Shown piece after piece: positions 8,061 to 16,805 of a DNA stretch of 64,000 nt. Source of the DNA: Hymenobacter nitidus (GTDB lineage: Bacteria; Bacteroidota; Bacteroidia; Cytophagales; Hymenobacteraceae); the NCBI RefSeq assembly GCF_020447315.1, contig NZ_JAJADQ010000001.1:496001-560000 (forward strand), written 5' to 3'. Made by a program: the position numbers and the translations under genes. Numbering within the stretch: the first letter of the stretch is position 1; every line of letters begins with the position of its first letter. A model generated the notes under the pieces. The model saw only the letters and a program-made list of their open reading frames with translations. It made no database searches and was not told the origin of the DNA.

Positions 8061-10721
8061 ATGAAGTTAACTTCTACCATGTCCGGGTACCGGGCGTTGG
8101 CCTTGGCGGCTTTGTTGGCTATTCCGGCGCTGGGCTCGGCGCAAAATGCTCCCTTGGAGCGGGCACTAAGCCAGCTTTCGGCCCAGCGAAGCCGTTTGGG
8201 TCTGAGTGAGTTGGACCTGACTAACCCCGCCGTTACCAACCAGTACACCGACAAGCACAACGGCGTAACCCACATCTACCTGCGGCAGCGCCACGAAGGC
8301 ATTGAGATTCTGAATGCCGTAGCCGATGCTCACGTTACGAGTGCGGGCAAGGTAACGGCCCTGCACAGCAGCTTCCTGCCGAACGTGGCCACCGCCGCCC
8401 GGGCTACCAAGCCCACCCTGACGCCCGCCCAGGCCGTAGAAGCCGCCGCCCGGGCCCTGCAGGTAGCTGCTCCCCGCGGCCTGAACGCCGAAGTTGCCGC
8501 CACGCCCGCCGAGGGCCTGACTTTCACCGACGGCGGTATTTCGCAGGATAAAATCAAGGCCAAGCTGGTGTACCTGCCCGTAGCGGGTGGCGAGCTGCGC
8601 CTCGTGTACGACGTGCTGCTCTGGCCCACGCGCAGCGACGATGCCTGGTCGGTACGCGTAGACGCCGCCACCGGCGCTTTGGTCGACAAGTATTCTTACA
8701 CCGTGCACGAGCCGGTGACGTTTGCCCAGCTGACGGAGCGGGCCGTGCAGGTAATGAAGCTGCCCGAGGCCGCCCCCACGCAGGCCAGTAAGGTGAATGT
8801 GCCCAACAGCTACAACGTGTGGCCCATTACCGTGGAAAGCCCTAACCACGGCGCCCGGCAGGTAGTAGCCACTCCGGCCGATGCCGTGGCCTCGCCCTTC
8901 GGCTGGCACGACGAAAATGGGGTAGCCGGCAACGAGTACACCATCACGCGCGGCAACAACGTGCACGCCTACGACGACCGCAACAACCGCAACGTCTACA
9001 TCGCCAGCCAGAACCTGAGCCCCGACGGCGGCGCGAATTTAGAGTTCAACTTCCCCTACGACCCGGCTGCGCGCCAGGTAGGCAACCTCAAGCTGTCGAT
9101 AACCAACCTGTTCTACTGGAACAACCTGCTGCACGACATCATGTTCCGCAAAGGGTTTACGGAGGCCAGCGCCAACTTCCAGCAGATGAACTACACCGGC
9201 CAGGGCCTGGGCAACGACCAGGTGAAGGCGGAAGGACAAGATGGCGGCGGCACCAACAACGCCAACTTCAGCACTCCGCCCGATGGCACCCGCGGCAAGA
9301 TGCAGATGTACAACTGGAGCGCTGCCCCCGGCTCCCTGATTGTGGCCTCGCCCGCTTCAGTAGCCGGTACGTACCCCGCTGGGCTGGCTGATTTCGGCCG
9401 CACCGTAAACTCGCTGGGCGCCAACTACCGCGGCAAGCTGGTGCTGGTAAACGACGGCTCGGCCAAGCCCTCCCGGGGCTGCAACGGCCCCTTCCTGAAC
9501 CCAGCCGCCCTGAATGGCAACATTGCCGTAGTAGACCGCGGCAAATGCTCATTTGCCTCCAAAGTACAGTTTGCCCAGGCTGCCGGCGCCCGCATGGTGG
9601 TGGTAGTTGATACCACCGGCGCCGCTACCGTGGGTGGCATGACCGGCGCTTCGCCCGACACTGTAGGCCTACGTATCCCAGCCGTGTTCATTCCCCAGGG
9701 TCTGGGCGACCGTCTCAAGCAGGCCATGGAAGGTGGCGGCATTGTGATGGTAGGCGGTACCGGTGGTGCTGGCCCCGATGGTGATTTCGACAATGGCATT
9801 GTAGCCCACGAGTACGGCCACGGCATCTCCAACCGCCTGACCGGCGGTGGCACGGGTGCCTGCCTGCCAACTTCTACCAACGGTCTGCCCAACGAAACCA
9901 TGGGTGAAGGCTGGAGCGACTTCTTCGCCCTGTGGATGACCACCAAGCCCGGCGACGTGGGAACCACGCCCCGCGGCATTGGAACATATGCCGGCAACGA
10001 GCCGACTACTGGTGGTGGCATTCGCCGCAAGCGCTACACCACCGATTTCACTGTGAATAACCATACCTACGCCTTCATCGGCACGGGCGCGGGTCAATAC
10101 TCGGCTACCCACGACGTAGGCGAAGTTTGGGCCACGGTATTGTGGGACCTGAACTGGGCTTTGATCAACAAGTACGGCTACAACGCCGATCTGACGGCGG
10201 CTACGGGCGGCAACAACATTGCCCTGCAGCTCGTGCTCGACGGCTGCAAGCTGCAGAAGTGCATCCCCGGCTTCCTGGACGGCCGCAACGCCATCCTGAA
10301 GGCCGACAGCCTGAACAACCGCGCTGCCAACTCGGCCCTGATCTGGCAGGTATTTGCCCGTCGGGGTATGGGCTTTAATGCCGTGCAGGGTACTGCCAGC
10401 GTGGGCGACAACACGGCCGGCTTTGAGCTGCCAACCGTGCTGAGCACGCAGAAAGTCCTGAGCGAGAAGCTGGTGGAAGTATATCCGAACCCCGCCGCCG
10501 ACCAGCTGACGGTGCGCACGCAGGTGAGCAGCAAAGTACCCGTGCAGGTTGAGCTGGTGACGGTTCTGGGTCGTACGGTACTGGCTACGTCGGCTTCGGC
10601 CGCCCACATTCAGGCCGAGGGCGTACGCCTGAACACCACGGAGCTGGCCAATGGCATCTACGTCGTGCGCCTGACTACTTCAGAAGGCACGATTACCAAA
10701 AAAGTGATGGTGCAGCACTAA
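8061..10721 (+). CDS. Secreted M36 (fungalysin-type) metallopeptidase with PA insert and T9SS domain
   Basis: An 886-residue secreted zinc endopeptidase. A signal peptide (ALALAALLAIPALGSAQ) is followed by an FTP/PepSY propeptide region (to about 210) that inhibits the enzyme until processing. The catalytic domain has the zinc motif AHEYGHGISNRL near residue 582 and the third ligand region GEGWSDFFALWM near 616. A protease-associated (PA) domain, recognisable by NIAVVDRGKCSFASKVQFA, is inserted just before the zinc motif. The C-terminus (about 805-886) carries a type A T9SS sorting domain: VEVYPNPAADQLTV and GIYVVRL, ending in KKVMVQH. It is a single-gene unit with its own promoter and terminator. 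Likely role: digestion of extracellular protein. Confidence 0.93.
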   Translation: MKLTSTMSGYRALALAALLAIPALGSAQNAPLERALSQLSAQRSRLGLSELDLTNPAVTNQYTDKHNGVTHIYLRQRHEGIEILNAVADAHVTSAGKVTALHSSFLPNVATAARATKPTLTPAQAVEAAARALQVAAPRGLNAEVAATPAEGLTFTDGGISQDKIKAKLVYLPVAGGELRLVYDVLLWPTRSDDAWSVRVDAATGALVDKYSYTVHEPVTFAQLTERAVQVMKLPEAAPTQASKVNVPNSYNVWPITVESPNHGARQVVATPADAVASPFGWHDENGVAGNEYTITRGNNVHAYDDRNNRNVYIASQNLSPDGGANLEFNFPYDPAARQVGNLKLSITNLFYWNNLLHDIMFRKGFTEASANFQQMNYTGQGLGNDQVKAEGQDGGGTNNANFSTPPDGTRGKMQMYNWSAAPGSLIVASPASVAGTYPAGLADFGRTVNSLGANYRGKLVLVNDGSAKPSRGCNGPFLNPAALNGNIAVVDRGKCSFASKVQFAQAAGARMVVVVDTTGAATVGGMTGASPDTVGLRIPAVFIPQGLGDRLKQAMEGGGIVMVGGTGGAGPDGDFDNGIVAHEYGHGISNRLTGGGTGACLPTSTNGLPNETMGEGWSDFFALWMTTKPGDVGTTPRGIGTYAGNEPTTGGGIRRKRYTTDFTVNNHTYAFIGTGAGQYSATHDVGEVWATVLWDLNWALINKYGYNADLTAATGGNNIALQLVLDGCKLQKCIPGFLDGRNAILKADSLNNRAANSALIWQVFARRGMGFNAVQGTASVGDNTAGFELPTVLSTQKVLSEKLVEVYPNPAADQLTVRTQVSSKVPVQVELVTVLGRTVLATSASAAHIQAEGVRLNTTELANGIYVVRLTTSEGTITKKVMVQH

Positions 10722-10746
10722 GCTGACCCACCACCGCTTACAAAGA

Positions 10747-10783
10747 AAAAAACCCGTCTGGCTACGCGCCGGACGGGTTTTTT
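10747..10783 (+). terminator. Terminator after the M36 peptidase gene
   Basis: Perfect A-rich/GC stem AAAAAACCCGTC pairing with GACGGGTTTTTT; symmetric, so possibly bidirectional. Confidence 0.8.
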
Positions 10784-10815
10784 GTTGTTATACTGCACTA
10801 CCTCACCGCTCCCGT

Positions 10816-11247
10816 ATGGCTCCCGACTTTCCTACTCCTACCGATGCCGCGCTGCTCGCCCTGCGCCCCGTGCTGCCCATGGCCTTGCCTACCGAGCCCG
10901 AGTCGAATACCGGCGACTTTCTGCACCGCACCCTGCGTCCCGTACTGAAGCTCCAGAACGAGCTGCTGCTGACAGTAATAGCTGATTTCGTGCGCGAACA
11001 TCATATTGCATTTGCCGGCCGCAGCACCACCGAGCAGCAACGCCAGCTAGCCGAGCTGCTGGCCCGCAACGTGAAGCTGCGCTACACCATCATTGGCTGC
11101 GTCATGGGGCTCTTTACGGGGCCGGAGCTGGCGTTTTACCGGCAGAACCGGTCGGAGGTGAACCGCCGGATTCTGGAGCTGACCACCCAGCGCGTGCAAA
11201 GCCAGCTAGCTGCCCTGGCTATGATTGTAACGGCCGGGCCGGCCTGA
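10816..11247 (+). CDS. Conserved-looking helical hypothetical protein preceding dnaJ-like gene
   Basis: A 143-residue soluble protein with no signal peptide. It is mostly helical, with the central block TLRPVLKLQNELLLTVIADFVREHH and a C-terminal helix EVNRRILELTTQRVQSQLAAL. I do not recognise a named family. The next gene, encoding a J-domain membrane protein, starts 2 bases after its stop, so the two form an operon and probably work together. A short hydrophobic stretch YTIIGCVMGLFTG could contact the membrane. Function unknown. Confidence 0.6.
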   Translation: MAPDFPTPTDAALLALRPVLPMALPTEPESNTGDFLHRTLRPVLKLQNELLLTVIADFVREHHIAFAGRSTTEQQRQLAELLARNVKLRYTIIGCVMGLFTGPELAFYRQNRSEVNRRILELTTQRVQSQLAALAMIVTAGPA

Positions 11248-11249
11248 TC

Positions 11250-12029
11250 ATGCGTAACCATTACCACACGCTGGGCGTGAGTGAGCAGGCTACCGCCGAC
11301 GACATCCGGCGCGCCTACCGCAAGCTGGTGCTCCTCACCCACCCCGACCGCACCACTGACCCGGCGGCGCACCAGCAGTTTCTGCTCATCAACGAAGCCT
11401 ACGACGTACTGAGCAGCCCGGCCCGGCGCCAGGGCTACGACGCGCTGCTCTGGGCCCACCGCAACCCGCCCCGCCCCGCCAGCCAGCCGCCACCACCTGC
11501 TGCTGCTCCTCGTCGGCCCACCGCCCCGAACCCATTCCGGCGGCGCGCCACCCCGCCCATCGACTTTGGTAAGTATCAGGCGTCGAGCCGGCTCTGGGGT
11601 AAGGTACTGCTGGCCTTGGCCTTGCTGGTCATCGTAGACTATTTCGGGGTGAGCTACACGACTACGGCCGATTTTACGACTACGCCCCTGTATGTACCCC
11701 AGCACGACCTGTATGAGGTACGAACCACCAAGGGCCGCTTCCGCACCTGGGACGACCCCACGGCGGCAGTAGCGCGGCAGCCCGACAGCCGCCTGCAGCT
11801 GCGCGTGTCCCTGCTGTTCCGCTTTATCCGGGCGGCCCGCCTGCTGCCCGAGGGCCGGCCGCTGCCCGTGCTGTTCCGGCACCAGACGCTGTTCTTTTTC
11901 ACGGGGCTGCTGCTGCTGGCCGCCGGGCTTACCCAGGGCCGCCTGCTCGGCGACGTAGCCCGCGTCAATGCCATCATCATTGCCACGGCCGTGGCCAGCT
12001 TAGTGTTGATTCTACTGCGGCATTCCTAG
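11250..12029 (+). CDS. J-domain (DnaJ-like) membrane protein
   Basis: A 259-residue co-chaperone-like protein. Residues 1-66 form a complete J domain with the essential HPD (LLTHPDRTTD), preceded by IRRAYRKLVL and followed by INEAYDVLSSPARR, so it should stimulate an Hsp70 (DnaK) ATPase. A Pro-rich linker (about 70-95) leads to a hydrophobic helix (LWGKVLLALALLVIVDYFGV), and two more hydrophobic segments lie near the C-terminus (LFFFTGLLLLAAGL, NAIIIATAVASLVLILL). The usual DnaJ Gly/Phe and zinc-finger regions are absent, so this is a class III J protein tethered to the inner membrane. Its operon partner upstream is an unknown helical protein. Confidence 0.85.
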   Translation: MRNHYHTLGVSEQATADDIRRAYRKLVLLTHPDRTTDPAAHQQFLLINEAYDVLSSPARRQGYDALLWAHRNPPRPASQPPPPAAAPRRPTAPNPFRRRATPPIDFGKYQASSRLWGKVLLALALLVIVDYFGVSYTTTADFTTTPLYVPQHDLYEVRTTKGRFRTWDDPTAAVARQPDSRLQLRVSLLFRFIRAARLLPEGRPLPVLFRHQTLFFFTGLLLLAAGLTQGRLLGDVARVNAIIIATAVASLVLILLRHS

Positions 12030-12041
12030 AGCAGAAAGCAG

Positions 12042-12078
12042 CAAAAAGCCCGCGCTACTTAGTAACGCGGGCTTTTTG
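12042..12078. terminator. Bidirectional terminator between the J-protein and TerC genes
   Basis: Perfect 13-bp stem CAAAAAGCCCGCG / CGCGGGCTTTTTG located between convergent genes. Confidence 0.8.
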
Positions 12079-12097
12079 TGTACGTAGCCAGAAGTGT

Positions 12098-12865
12098 TTA
12101 GTCGTACTGCGACTCGCGCAGCTGCACGGGCTTGGCTTTCTTGCGCAAACGCATGTTGAGTAGCTCCACCAGCAGGGAAAAGAACATGGCGAAGTAGATG
12201 TAGCCCTTCTCAATTTCCTTGTGGAAGGCCTCCATCACCAGCATCACCCCAATCATAATCAGGAAGGACAGGGCCAGCATTTTGATGGTGGGGTTGCGGT
12301 TCACAAACTCGCCCACCACGCCCGAGAAGACTATCATCACGCCCATCGACAGGATAACGGCCAGAATCATAATCAGCACATTATCAACCAGGCCCACGGC
12401 CGTCAGAATAGAGTCGAAGCTGAACACGATGTCAATCAGCACGATCTGGAAGATGATGCGGCCCATGGAAGTGTAAGTGGGCGTGCTGCCCTCGTGCTCC
12501 TCCTCGCCCTGCAGCTTGGTGTGAATTTCGGTGGTGCTTTTGCCAATCAGGAACAGGCCGCCGATGAGCAGGATAATGTCGCGCCCGGTTACGCCGAAGT
12601 CGTGGTCAGCCCAGGGAATATCCAGGGTGAAGAGCGGTGCTTTGAGGCCGACAATCCAGGAAATACTCATCAGCAGCGCGATGCGGATGAGCAGCGCCAG
12701 CACCAGACCAATGGTGCGACCCTGCTTCTGCTGGGCCGGGGCCAGCCGGCTGACGACAATGGAAATGAAGATAATGTTGTCGATGCCCAGCACGATTTCC
12801 ATAAACGTGAGGGTCAGCAGGCTGACCCACGTTTCGGCGCTGGAAAAAACGGAAAAGTCAAACAC
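12098..12865 (-). CDS. TerC family integral membrane protein
   Basis: A 255-residue multi-pass membrane protein of the TerC family, linked in other bacteria to tellurite resistance and to Mn2+ export during protein secretion. The signature N-terminus is clear: LTFMEIVLGIDNIIFISIVVSRL, with a second acidic intramembrane motif IVLIDIVFSFDSILTAVGL. About seven hydrophobic helices are seen, with a charged cytoplasmic loop (TKLQGEEEHEGS) in the middle. It is transcribed from downstream of the 12.9-kb inverted repeat and converges on the J-protein gene. The specific ion transported cannot be determined here. Confidence 0.92.
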   Translation of the reverse strand: MFDFSVFSSAETWVSLLTLTFMEIVLGIDNIIFISIVVSRLAPAQQKQGRTIGLVLALLIRIALLMSISWIVGLKAPLFTLDIPWADHDFGVTGRDIILLIGGLFLIGKSTTEIHTKLQGEEEHEGSTPTYTSMGRIIFQIVLIDIVFSFDSILTAVGLVDNVLIMILAVILSMGVMIVFSGVVGEFVNRNPTIKMLALSFLIMIGVMLVMEAFHKEIEKGYIYFAMFFSLLVELLNMRLRKKAKPVQLRESQYD

Positions 12866-12909
12866 AAGAGTAAGGGCGAAGGTGGAAGATGTGACGCTAC
12901 TACGGGAAG

Positions 12910-12981
12910 GTGCTTAGGCGCTAACGGGAGTAAGGTGCGGGACAACAGAGTAGCACCTTACTCCCGTTAGCGCCTAAGCAC
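12910..12981. repeat. Perfect 29-bp inverted repeat (nested palindrome) between yajQ-like and terC genes
   Basis: Left arm 12910-12938 and right arm 12953-12981 are perfect reverse complements separated by 14 nt. Each arm has an internal dyad (TTAGCGCCTAA on the right arm). There is no T-tract on either side, so it is unlike the ordinary terminators in this window. See findings. Confidence 0.9.
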
Positions 12982-12991
12982 ATTAGAACCC

Positions 12992-13486
12992 CTATTTCAT
13001 ATTCACGAACTGTAGGGGCTGGCCTACTTCAGCCGATTTCTGCCGCAACAGCGCAATAACCTGCTGCAGCTCGTCAATTTTCTTGCTCGACACCCGGATC
13101 TGCTCGTCCTGGGTTTGGGCGTCCACCTTGATTTTGCTGTCCTTGATGATCTTCATGATCTTGCGGCTCGCCTCCTTGTCGATACCGGCGCGCACCTTGA
13201 TGGTTTTCTTCACCAGGTTGCCCGAGGGCTGCTCGTCGGCCGAGAAATCGAGGCAGGTGCCGTCCAGTCCCTGCTTCACCACCCGGCCCAGCAGAATATC
13301 CTCCAGGGCCTTCACCCGCATCGAGTTTTCGGAGCTCAGCAGAATGGTATTGGCCTTCTTATCCAGCTCGATACCGCCTTTCGTGTCGCGCAGGTCGTAG
13401 CGGGTCTGCAGTTCCTTGATGGCCGTATTTACTGCGTTTTCCAGGGTTTGAGGATCTACTTTGCTTACAATGTCGAAAGAAGGCAT
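12992..13486 (-). CDS. yajQ: YajQ/UPF0234 family protein (putative c-di-GMP binding)
   Basis: A 164-residue soluble protein. The start MPSFDIVSKVDPQTLENAV is the canonical N-terminus of the family; a longer open frame to 13600 is rejected because it adds unconserved Cys/His-rich sequence. Hallmarks include ELQTRYDLRDTKGGIEL, VKQGLDGTCLDFSADEQPSGN and the C-terminal IKVDAQTQDEQIRVSSKKIDELQQVI. Some Xanthomonas/Pseudomonas relatives bind cyclic di-GMP and alter transcription, but that activity is not established for Bacteroidota, so the ligand is inferred. Reads towards the inverted repeat and terC on the same strand. Confidence 0.9.
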   Translation of the reverse strand: MPSFDIVSKVDPQTLENAVNTAIKELQTRYDLRDTKGGIELDKKANTILLSSENSMRVKALEDILLGRVVKQGLDGTCLDFSADEQPSGNLVKKTIKVRAGIDKEASRKIMKIIKDSKIKVDAQTQDEQIRVSSKKIDELQQVIALLRQKSAEVGQPLQFVNMK

Positions 13487-13653
13487 GGTCGTGCTGTTGG
13501 GTGAAAAGGTAACCGCGCAACGCTGGCACTGCGCGAAACGGCAAAAGTCAGATGTTTGCGTACGGTGTTGGTGGGCAAAAGTATCAAATGCCCGCCGCAA
13601 CCCACGCAGATTTTCGGCAGTCCTTGCCTAACCCGCGCCCTTAGTCCTGCTTT

Positions 13654-14091
13654 ATGCCCGTACGCCCGCCCCATTCCGCCGCCGACTTTGCCGCCTACTA
13701 CCAGCTGCGCTACCGAGTGCTGCGCCAGCCCTGGGACCAGCCCCAGGGTTCGGAGCGGGCCGACGACGACGAGGCCCCCACCACCATTCACGCCCTGTAT
13801 ACGGCCGCCGATGGCCGGGTAGCCGGCGTCGCGCGTTTGCACCCCAGCGGCCCGCGCCAGGCCCAGGTGCGCTACATGGCCGTCGATGATGCTTACCAGG
13901 GCCAGGGCATCGGGCGGCAGCTGCTAGACTACCTCGAAGCCGCCGCCCGCCGCCAGGGCCTGACCGAGTGCGTGCTGCACGCCCGCCAGTCGGCAGTGCC
14001 CTTTTATGAGCGCCAGGGCTACCACATCGTGGCTCCGTCGCACACGCTGTTTGGCAGCATTCCGCACTTTCTGATGCGCAAAGACCTGTAG
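13654..14091 (+). CDS. GNAT family N-acetyltransferase
   Basis: A 145-residue single-domain acetyltransferase. The acetyl-CoA pyrophosphate-binding motif A is visible as VDDAYQGQGIGRQLLDYLE (the Q/RxxGxG/A region), preceded by the strand QVRYMAV and followed by motif B residues VPFYERQGY. The N-terminal AAYYQLRYRVLRQPWDQP resembles ElaA-like acetyltransferases. Substrate unknown. It stands between two minus-strand genes and starts at the first ATG after the divergent yajQ-like gene. Confidence 0.85.
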   Translation: MPVRPPHSAADFAAYYQLRYRVLRQPWDQPQGSERADDDEAPTTIHALYTAADGRVAGVARLHPSGPRQAQVRYMAVDDAYQGQGIGRQLLDYLEAAARRQGLTECVLHARQSAVPFYERQGYHIVAPSHTLFGSIPHFLMRKDL

Positions 14092-14178
14092 TGCGAAAAG
14101 CCACTGGGAAACGGCCACGAAATCCGACTACTCCAAGAGTACCGCCGGAAACAAAGTTCGGCGCAGCCAAACCGAGGG

Positions 14179-14484
14179 CTAGAATTTCTCCCGGCCGCGC
14201 AGCAGGTCGAAGTACAGCCGAAAGTCGCCGAGCAGCGAGTAGAACGGGTGCTGAAACGTAGCCGGCCGGTTGCGCTCCACAAAGAAGTGCCCGACCCAGG
14301 CAAAGCCGTAGGCGGCCACAATGCCCAGCGGCAGCAGGCTGAAGCGCTGCCACACCAAAGCCAGCACGGCGGCCGCCAGAAACAGCGTCGTGCCAATGAA
14401 ATGCAGTACCCGTGTGCCACGCTTGCTGTGCTCGCGCAGGTAGCGCGGATAGAACTCGGCAAAAGTCAGGGGTGCGGCCGACAT
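14179..14484 (-). CDS. DUF962 / Mpo1-like membrane protein
   Basis: A 101-residue small membrane protein. It begins FAEFYPRYLREHSKRGTRVLHFIGT, the characteristic DUF962 start with the conserved His, followed by two hydrophobic helices (LFLAAAVLALVWQ, LLPLGIVAAYGFAWVGHFF) and ERNRPATFQHPFYSLLGDFRLY, which contains the second conserved His. The yeast relative Mpo1 is an iron-dependent dioxygenase of 2-hydroxy fatty acids. The same activity here is plausible but only inferred. Confidence 0.88.
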   Translation of the reverse strand: MSAAPLTFAEFYPRYLREHSKRGTRVLHFIGTTLFLAAAVLALVWQRFSLLPLGIVAAYGFAWVGHFFVERNRPATFQHPFYSLLGDFRLYFDLLRGREKF

Positions 14485-14562
14485 GGTTTTGGGGTTATAG
14501 CGTAAAGAAACCTAACTTTTCGGTTACTATCCAGGGCTAACTGGCCTACCCTTTCCTTTCCT

Positions 14563-15048
14563 ATGGAGCAATCCTTCGACGCCGCCACGCTGGTGGGCAT
14601 TTACAACCAGATCAACCACTACGGCCGCACCAATGGCATGCAGCTCACGATGGTCAGCCCCGGCCAGGTGGAGTACAGCATGACGGTGCGCCCCGAGCAC
14701 CTGTCGTCGCCGGGCACCTGCCACGGCGGCGTCATCGCCGGCCTCATGGATTCGGCCCTGGGCGCGGCCGCCCTCACCTTCTCGTTTCAAAGCGGGGAGT
14801 TGGTGTCCACGGTCGAGTTCAAAATCAACTACCTGCACCCCGTACGCCTGAACGACTACCTGGTGGCCAGGGCCCGCGTCGACCATTCGGGCAAGACGCT
14901 GGTGGTGAGCAGCGCCGAAATTAGCTGCGCCAGCCGGGAAGTGGTGGTGGCCCGCGGCATGGGCACGTTCAACCGCTACCCGGCCGACAAGCGCGACTTT
15001 CACCGCCTGCTGTTCCCGGACGCCGACAGCGCCCCGGCCGATATCTAA
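14563..15048 (+). CDS. PaaI-family hotdog-fold thioesterase
   Basis: A 161-residue hotdog-fold protein likely to hydrolyse acyl-CoA thioesters. The family core is HLSSPGTCHGGVIAGLMDSALGAAA, with the HGG and the acidic residue (D) of the hotdog helix, followed by VSTVEFKINYLHPVRLNDYLVARARV. Divergent from the DUF962 gene and closed by a strong terminator shared with the convergent NYN-protein gene. Acyl substrate unknown. Confidence 0.85.
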   Translation: MEQSFDAATLVGIYNQINHYGRTNGMQLTMVSPGQVEYSMTVRPEHLSSPGTCHGGVIAGLMDSALGAAALTFSFQSGELVSTVEFKINYLHPVRLNDYLVARARVDHSGKTLVVSSAEISCASREVVVARGMGTFNRYPADKRDFHRLLFPDADSAPADI

Positions 15049-15069
15049 TTCCAGGGCTCCAACAACAAG

Positions 15070-15110
15070 AAAGCCGGACGCTCCCAGCAACTGGGAGGGT
15101 CCGGCTTTTT
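15070..15110. terminator. Bidirectional terminator
   Basis: Long stem: AAGCCGGAC and CTCCCAG pair with CTGGGAG and GTCCGGCTT around a 3-nt loop, flanked by A and T runs. It separates the convergent thioesterase and NYN genes. Confidence 0.85.
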
Positions 15111-15137
15111 CACGTATTGGCGTGGGCTAAGCGAGGC

Positions 15138-16139
15138 TTAGAGCAGGTCGGAAGAGGCAGATTCGTGCTCGTGCTCTTCGTACTCGTCGCCGTCGCCTTC
15201 ACCTTCCTGCGGGGGCTGCACTTTGCGCACGTTGCGGGCACAGTCTTCGTCGCGGTGGTTGCGGCCCACGGTGAACTCCACCCAGTCGCCTTCGCGCAGG
15301 TCGTTGAAGTCACCTTCGGCCATGTCGGCGTAGCTGAAGAACAGGTTGTTGGGAGGCATGACCACAAAGCCAAAACCGTTCTTGAGGTTTTTGATGGTGC
15401 TAATGCCCACCGTGCCTACCGGACCAGCGGCCGTGGGGCCCGTGGGGCGCACGGGCTTCACCGAGGGGAAAGCCACCGGCTCGGGCTGATTCACGAACAG
15501 GCTTTCGATCAGCTCATCGGCGCTCGACAGGCCGCTGTCGATAACGTCGTGCATGGCAACCGGGTAGGTTACGTGCTCCAGCAGCTGCTGGGAGGCGCGG
15601 GTTACGCGGTTTTCGCCTTTGAAGTCGACGTACTTGAAGTCCCAGTTCAGCAGCATCACGCGGGTGCCGATGGTGTTGAGCTTCTTGATCAGGGGCACGT
15701 AGTCCGAGTCGCCGGCGATGAGCACAATCACGTCGAAGCTTTTGTGCAGGGCCAGCTCAAGGGCTTCCAGGGCCAGCCACACGTCGATGCCTTTTTCCTG
15801 CAGGCGGCCGTCGCGCGTTTTCAGGGGCATGTAGTGGGTGGCAATACCCAGGTTCATCAGAATATCATCCAGCAGCCGGTCGTGGAACAGCCGGTCTTTG
15901 TCGCGCGCTTCGGTAGCCGAGAGACGGCCGCGGAAAAAGTGAGCATCCGTAATCTGGCTCAAACGAACGTCCACATCTTCTTCCTCGGCTACTTGGTGCC
16001 GGATATACTCGTGCAGGCCTTCTAAGCTGATGCGGGCCTTGCGTTCGTGCTGGAAGTAGTAGTAATCACTGATTTTCAGGAAATAATTACCGTCGTAAAA
16101 GACGCCTATCCTTATCAGTGGGCTATTCATCTGGTTCAT
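15138..16139 (-). CDS. NYN-domain (LabA-like) putative RNase with C-terminal cold-shock domain
   Basis: A 333-residue protein. The N-terminal part is a PIN-like NYN domain: IGVFYDGNYF supplies the first catalytic Asp, a second conserved acidic set lies in IDVWLALEALELA, and VLIAGDSDYVPLIKKL gives the GDSD motif. From about residue 245 to 310 there is a cold-shock/S1-like OB fold (GISTIKNLKNGFGFVVMPPNNLFFSYAD, then VEFTVGRNHRDEDCARNV). The tail is acidic (EGEGDGDEYEEHEHES). The combination implies RNA binding and metal-dependent cleavage. A -7 element at 16223-16230 would leave a leader of about 75 nt, as is common for cold-shock-type mRNAs. Confidence 0.88.
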   Translation of the reverse strand: MNQMNSPLIRIGVFYDGNYFLKISDYYYFQHERKARISLEGLHEYIRHQVAEEEDVDVRLSQITDAHFFRGRLSATEARDKDRLFHDRLLDDILMNLGIATHYMPLKTRDGRLQEKGIDVWLALEALELALHKSFDVIVLIAGDSDYVPLIKKLNTIGTRVMLLNWDFKYVDFKGENRVTRASQQLLEHVTYPVAMHDVIDSGLSSADELIESLFVNQPEPVAFPSVKPVRPTGPTAAGPVGTVGISTIKNLKNGFGFVVMPPNNLFFSYADMAEGDFNDLREGDWVEFTVGRNHRDEDCARNVRKVQPPQEGEGDGDEYEEHEHESASSDLL

Positions 16140-16222
16140 ACAAAAAAGCTTTAATGCGAGAGGTGTGCAATCAGGGCAGAGAGAATGAGAAATCGGGTCG
16201 AAAGCGCGAAGGTAACTATGAT

Positions 16223-16230
16223 CAAAGATA
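16223..16230 (-). promoter_or_regulatory. -7 element for the NYN/cold-shock gene
   Basis: CAAAGATA on the plus strand reads TATCTTTG on the minus strand, an exact TAnnTTTG match 84 bases upstream of the ATG. Confidence 0.55.
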
Positions 16231-16805
16231 CAGATCTGAGTTCGTAGGTTAGTCCTTGCTTTACCACGACCTTGAGCTTACCACATGAATATGTGACAGC
16301 AAAGGCAACGAACAGTGTGGCATGTATAAAGTCCTATATTCAACCCAGTCTTCCCTCCCTGAAGTTATGTAAGTTAAAACAATATTCGCAAAAATGCATT
16401 CTGCGGTACTGCCAACGTAGTGCAATTTCAGAAAAGTCACCCTGACAGGTGCGAAGCTAATATCTTAATCATAGCAGTGCAACTTTTCTACCTGTAAGCT
16501 TGCATCATATACAACCTTGATTCGTTAATGACATTAAAATTGCCTTGGCAATAGCGGCCGACATTCGCTTATCATTCTCTCTATATACCCGCTCTTACAT
16601 AAATATAATACAATATCGAACCTCAATAGGCCCTTTTAATCAGTGGCTGCTACCCACTTTTTAATCTGGTTTTCATTTTCATAAACCTTCATTTTCAGGA
16701 GTGAGATTCCCATTTTTTCCTAGTTGAACGACGGCTGTAACCATCAGTTCTCTTCGCCCGCCAAGCGCAACAGTAAGATAAGGTGTTTCGGACCGGGCAC
16801 GGACC
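16231..16805. other. AT-rich intergenic region without a recognised gene
   Basis: About 570 bases between the NYN gene promoter and the end of the DUF457 gene. By eye it is much richer in A/T than the flanking genes and contains no open frame of useful length, no tRNA-like fold and no strong terminator hairpin. It could carry a small RNA or be a remnant of a lost insert; nothing specific is seen. Confidence 0.5.

Noticed and set aside
13487..13600. N-terminal extension of the YajQ-like protein
   Set aside because: The family starts at MPSFDIVSKV; upstream residues are Cys/His-rich and not conserved.
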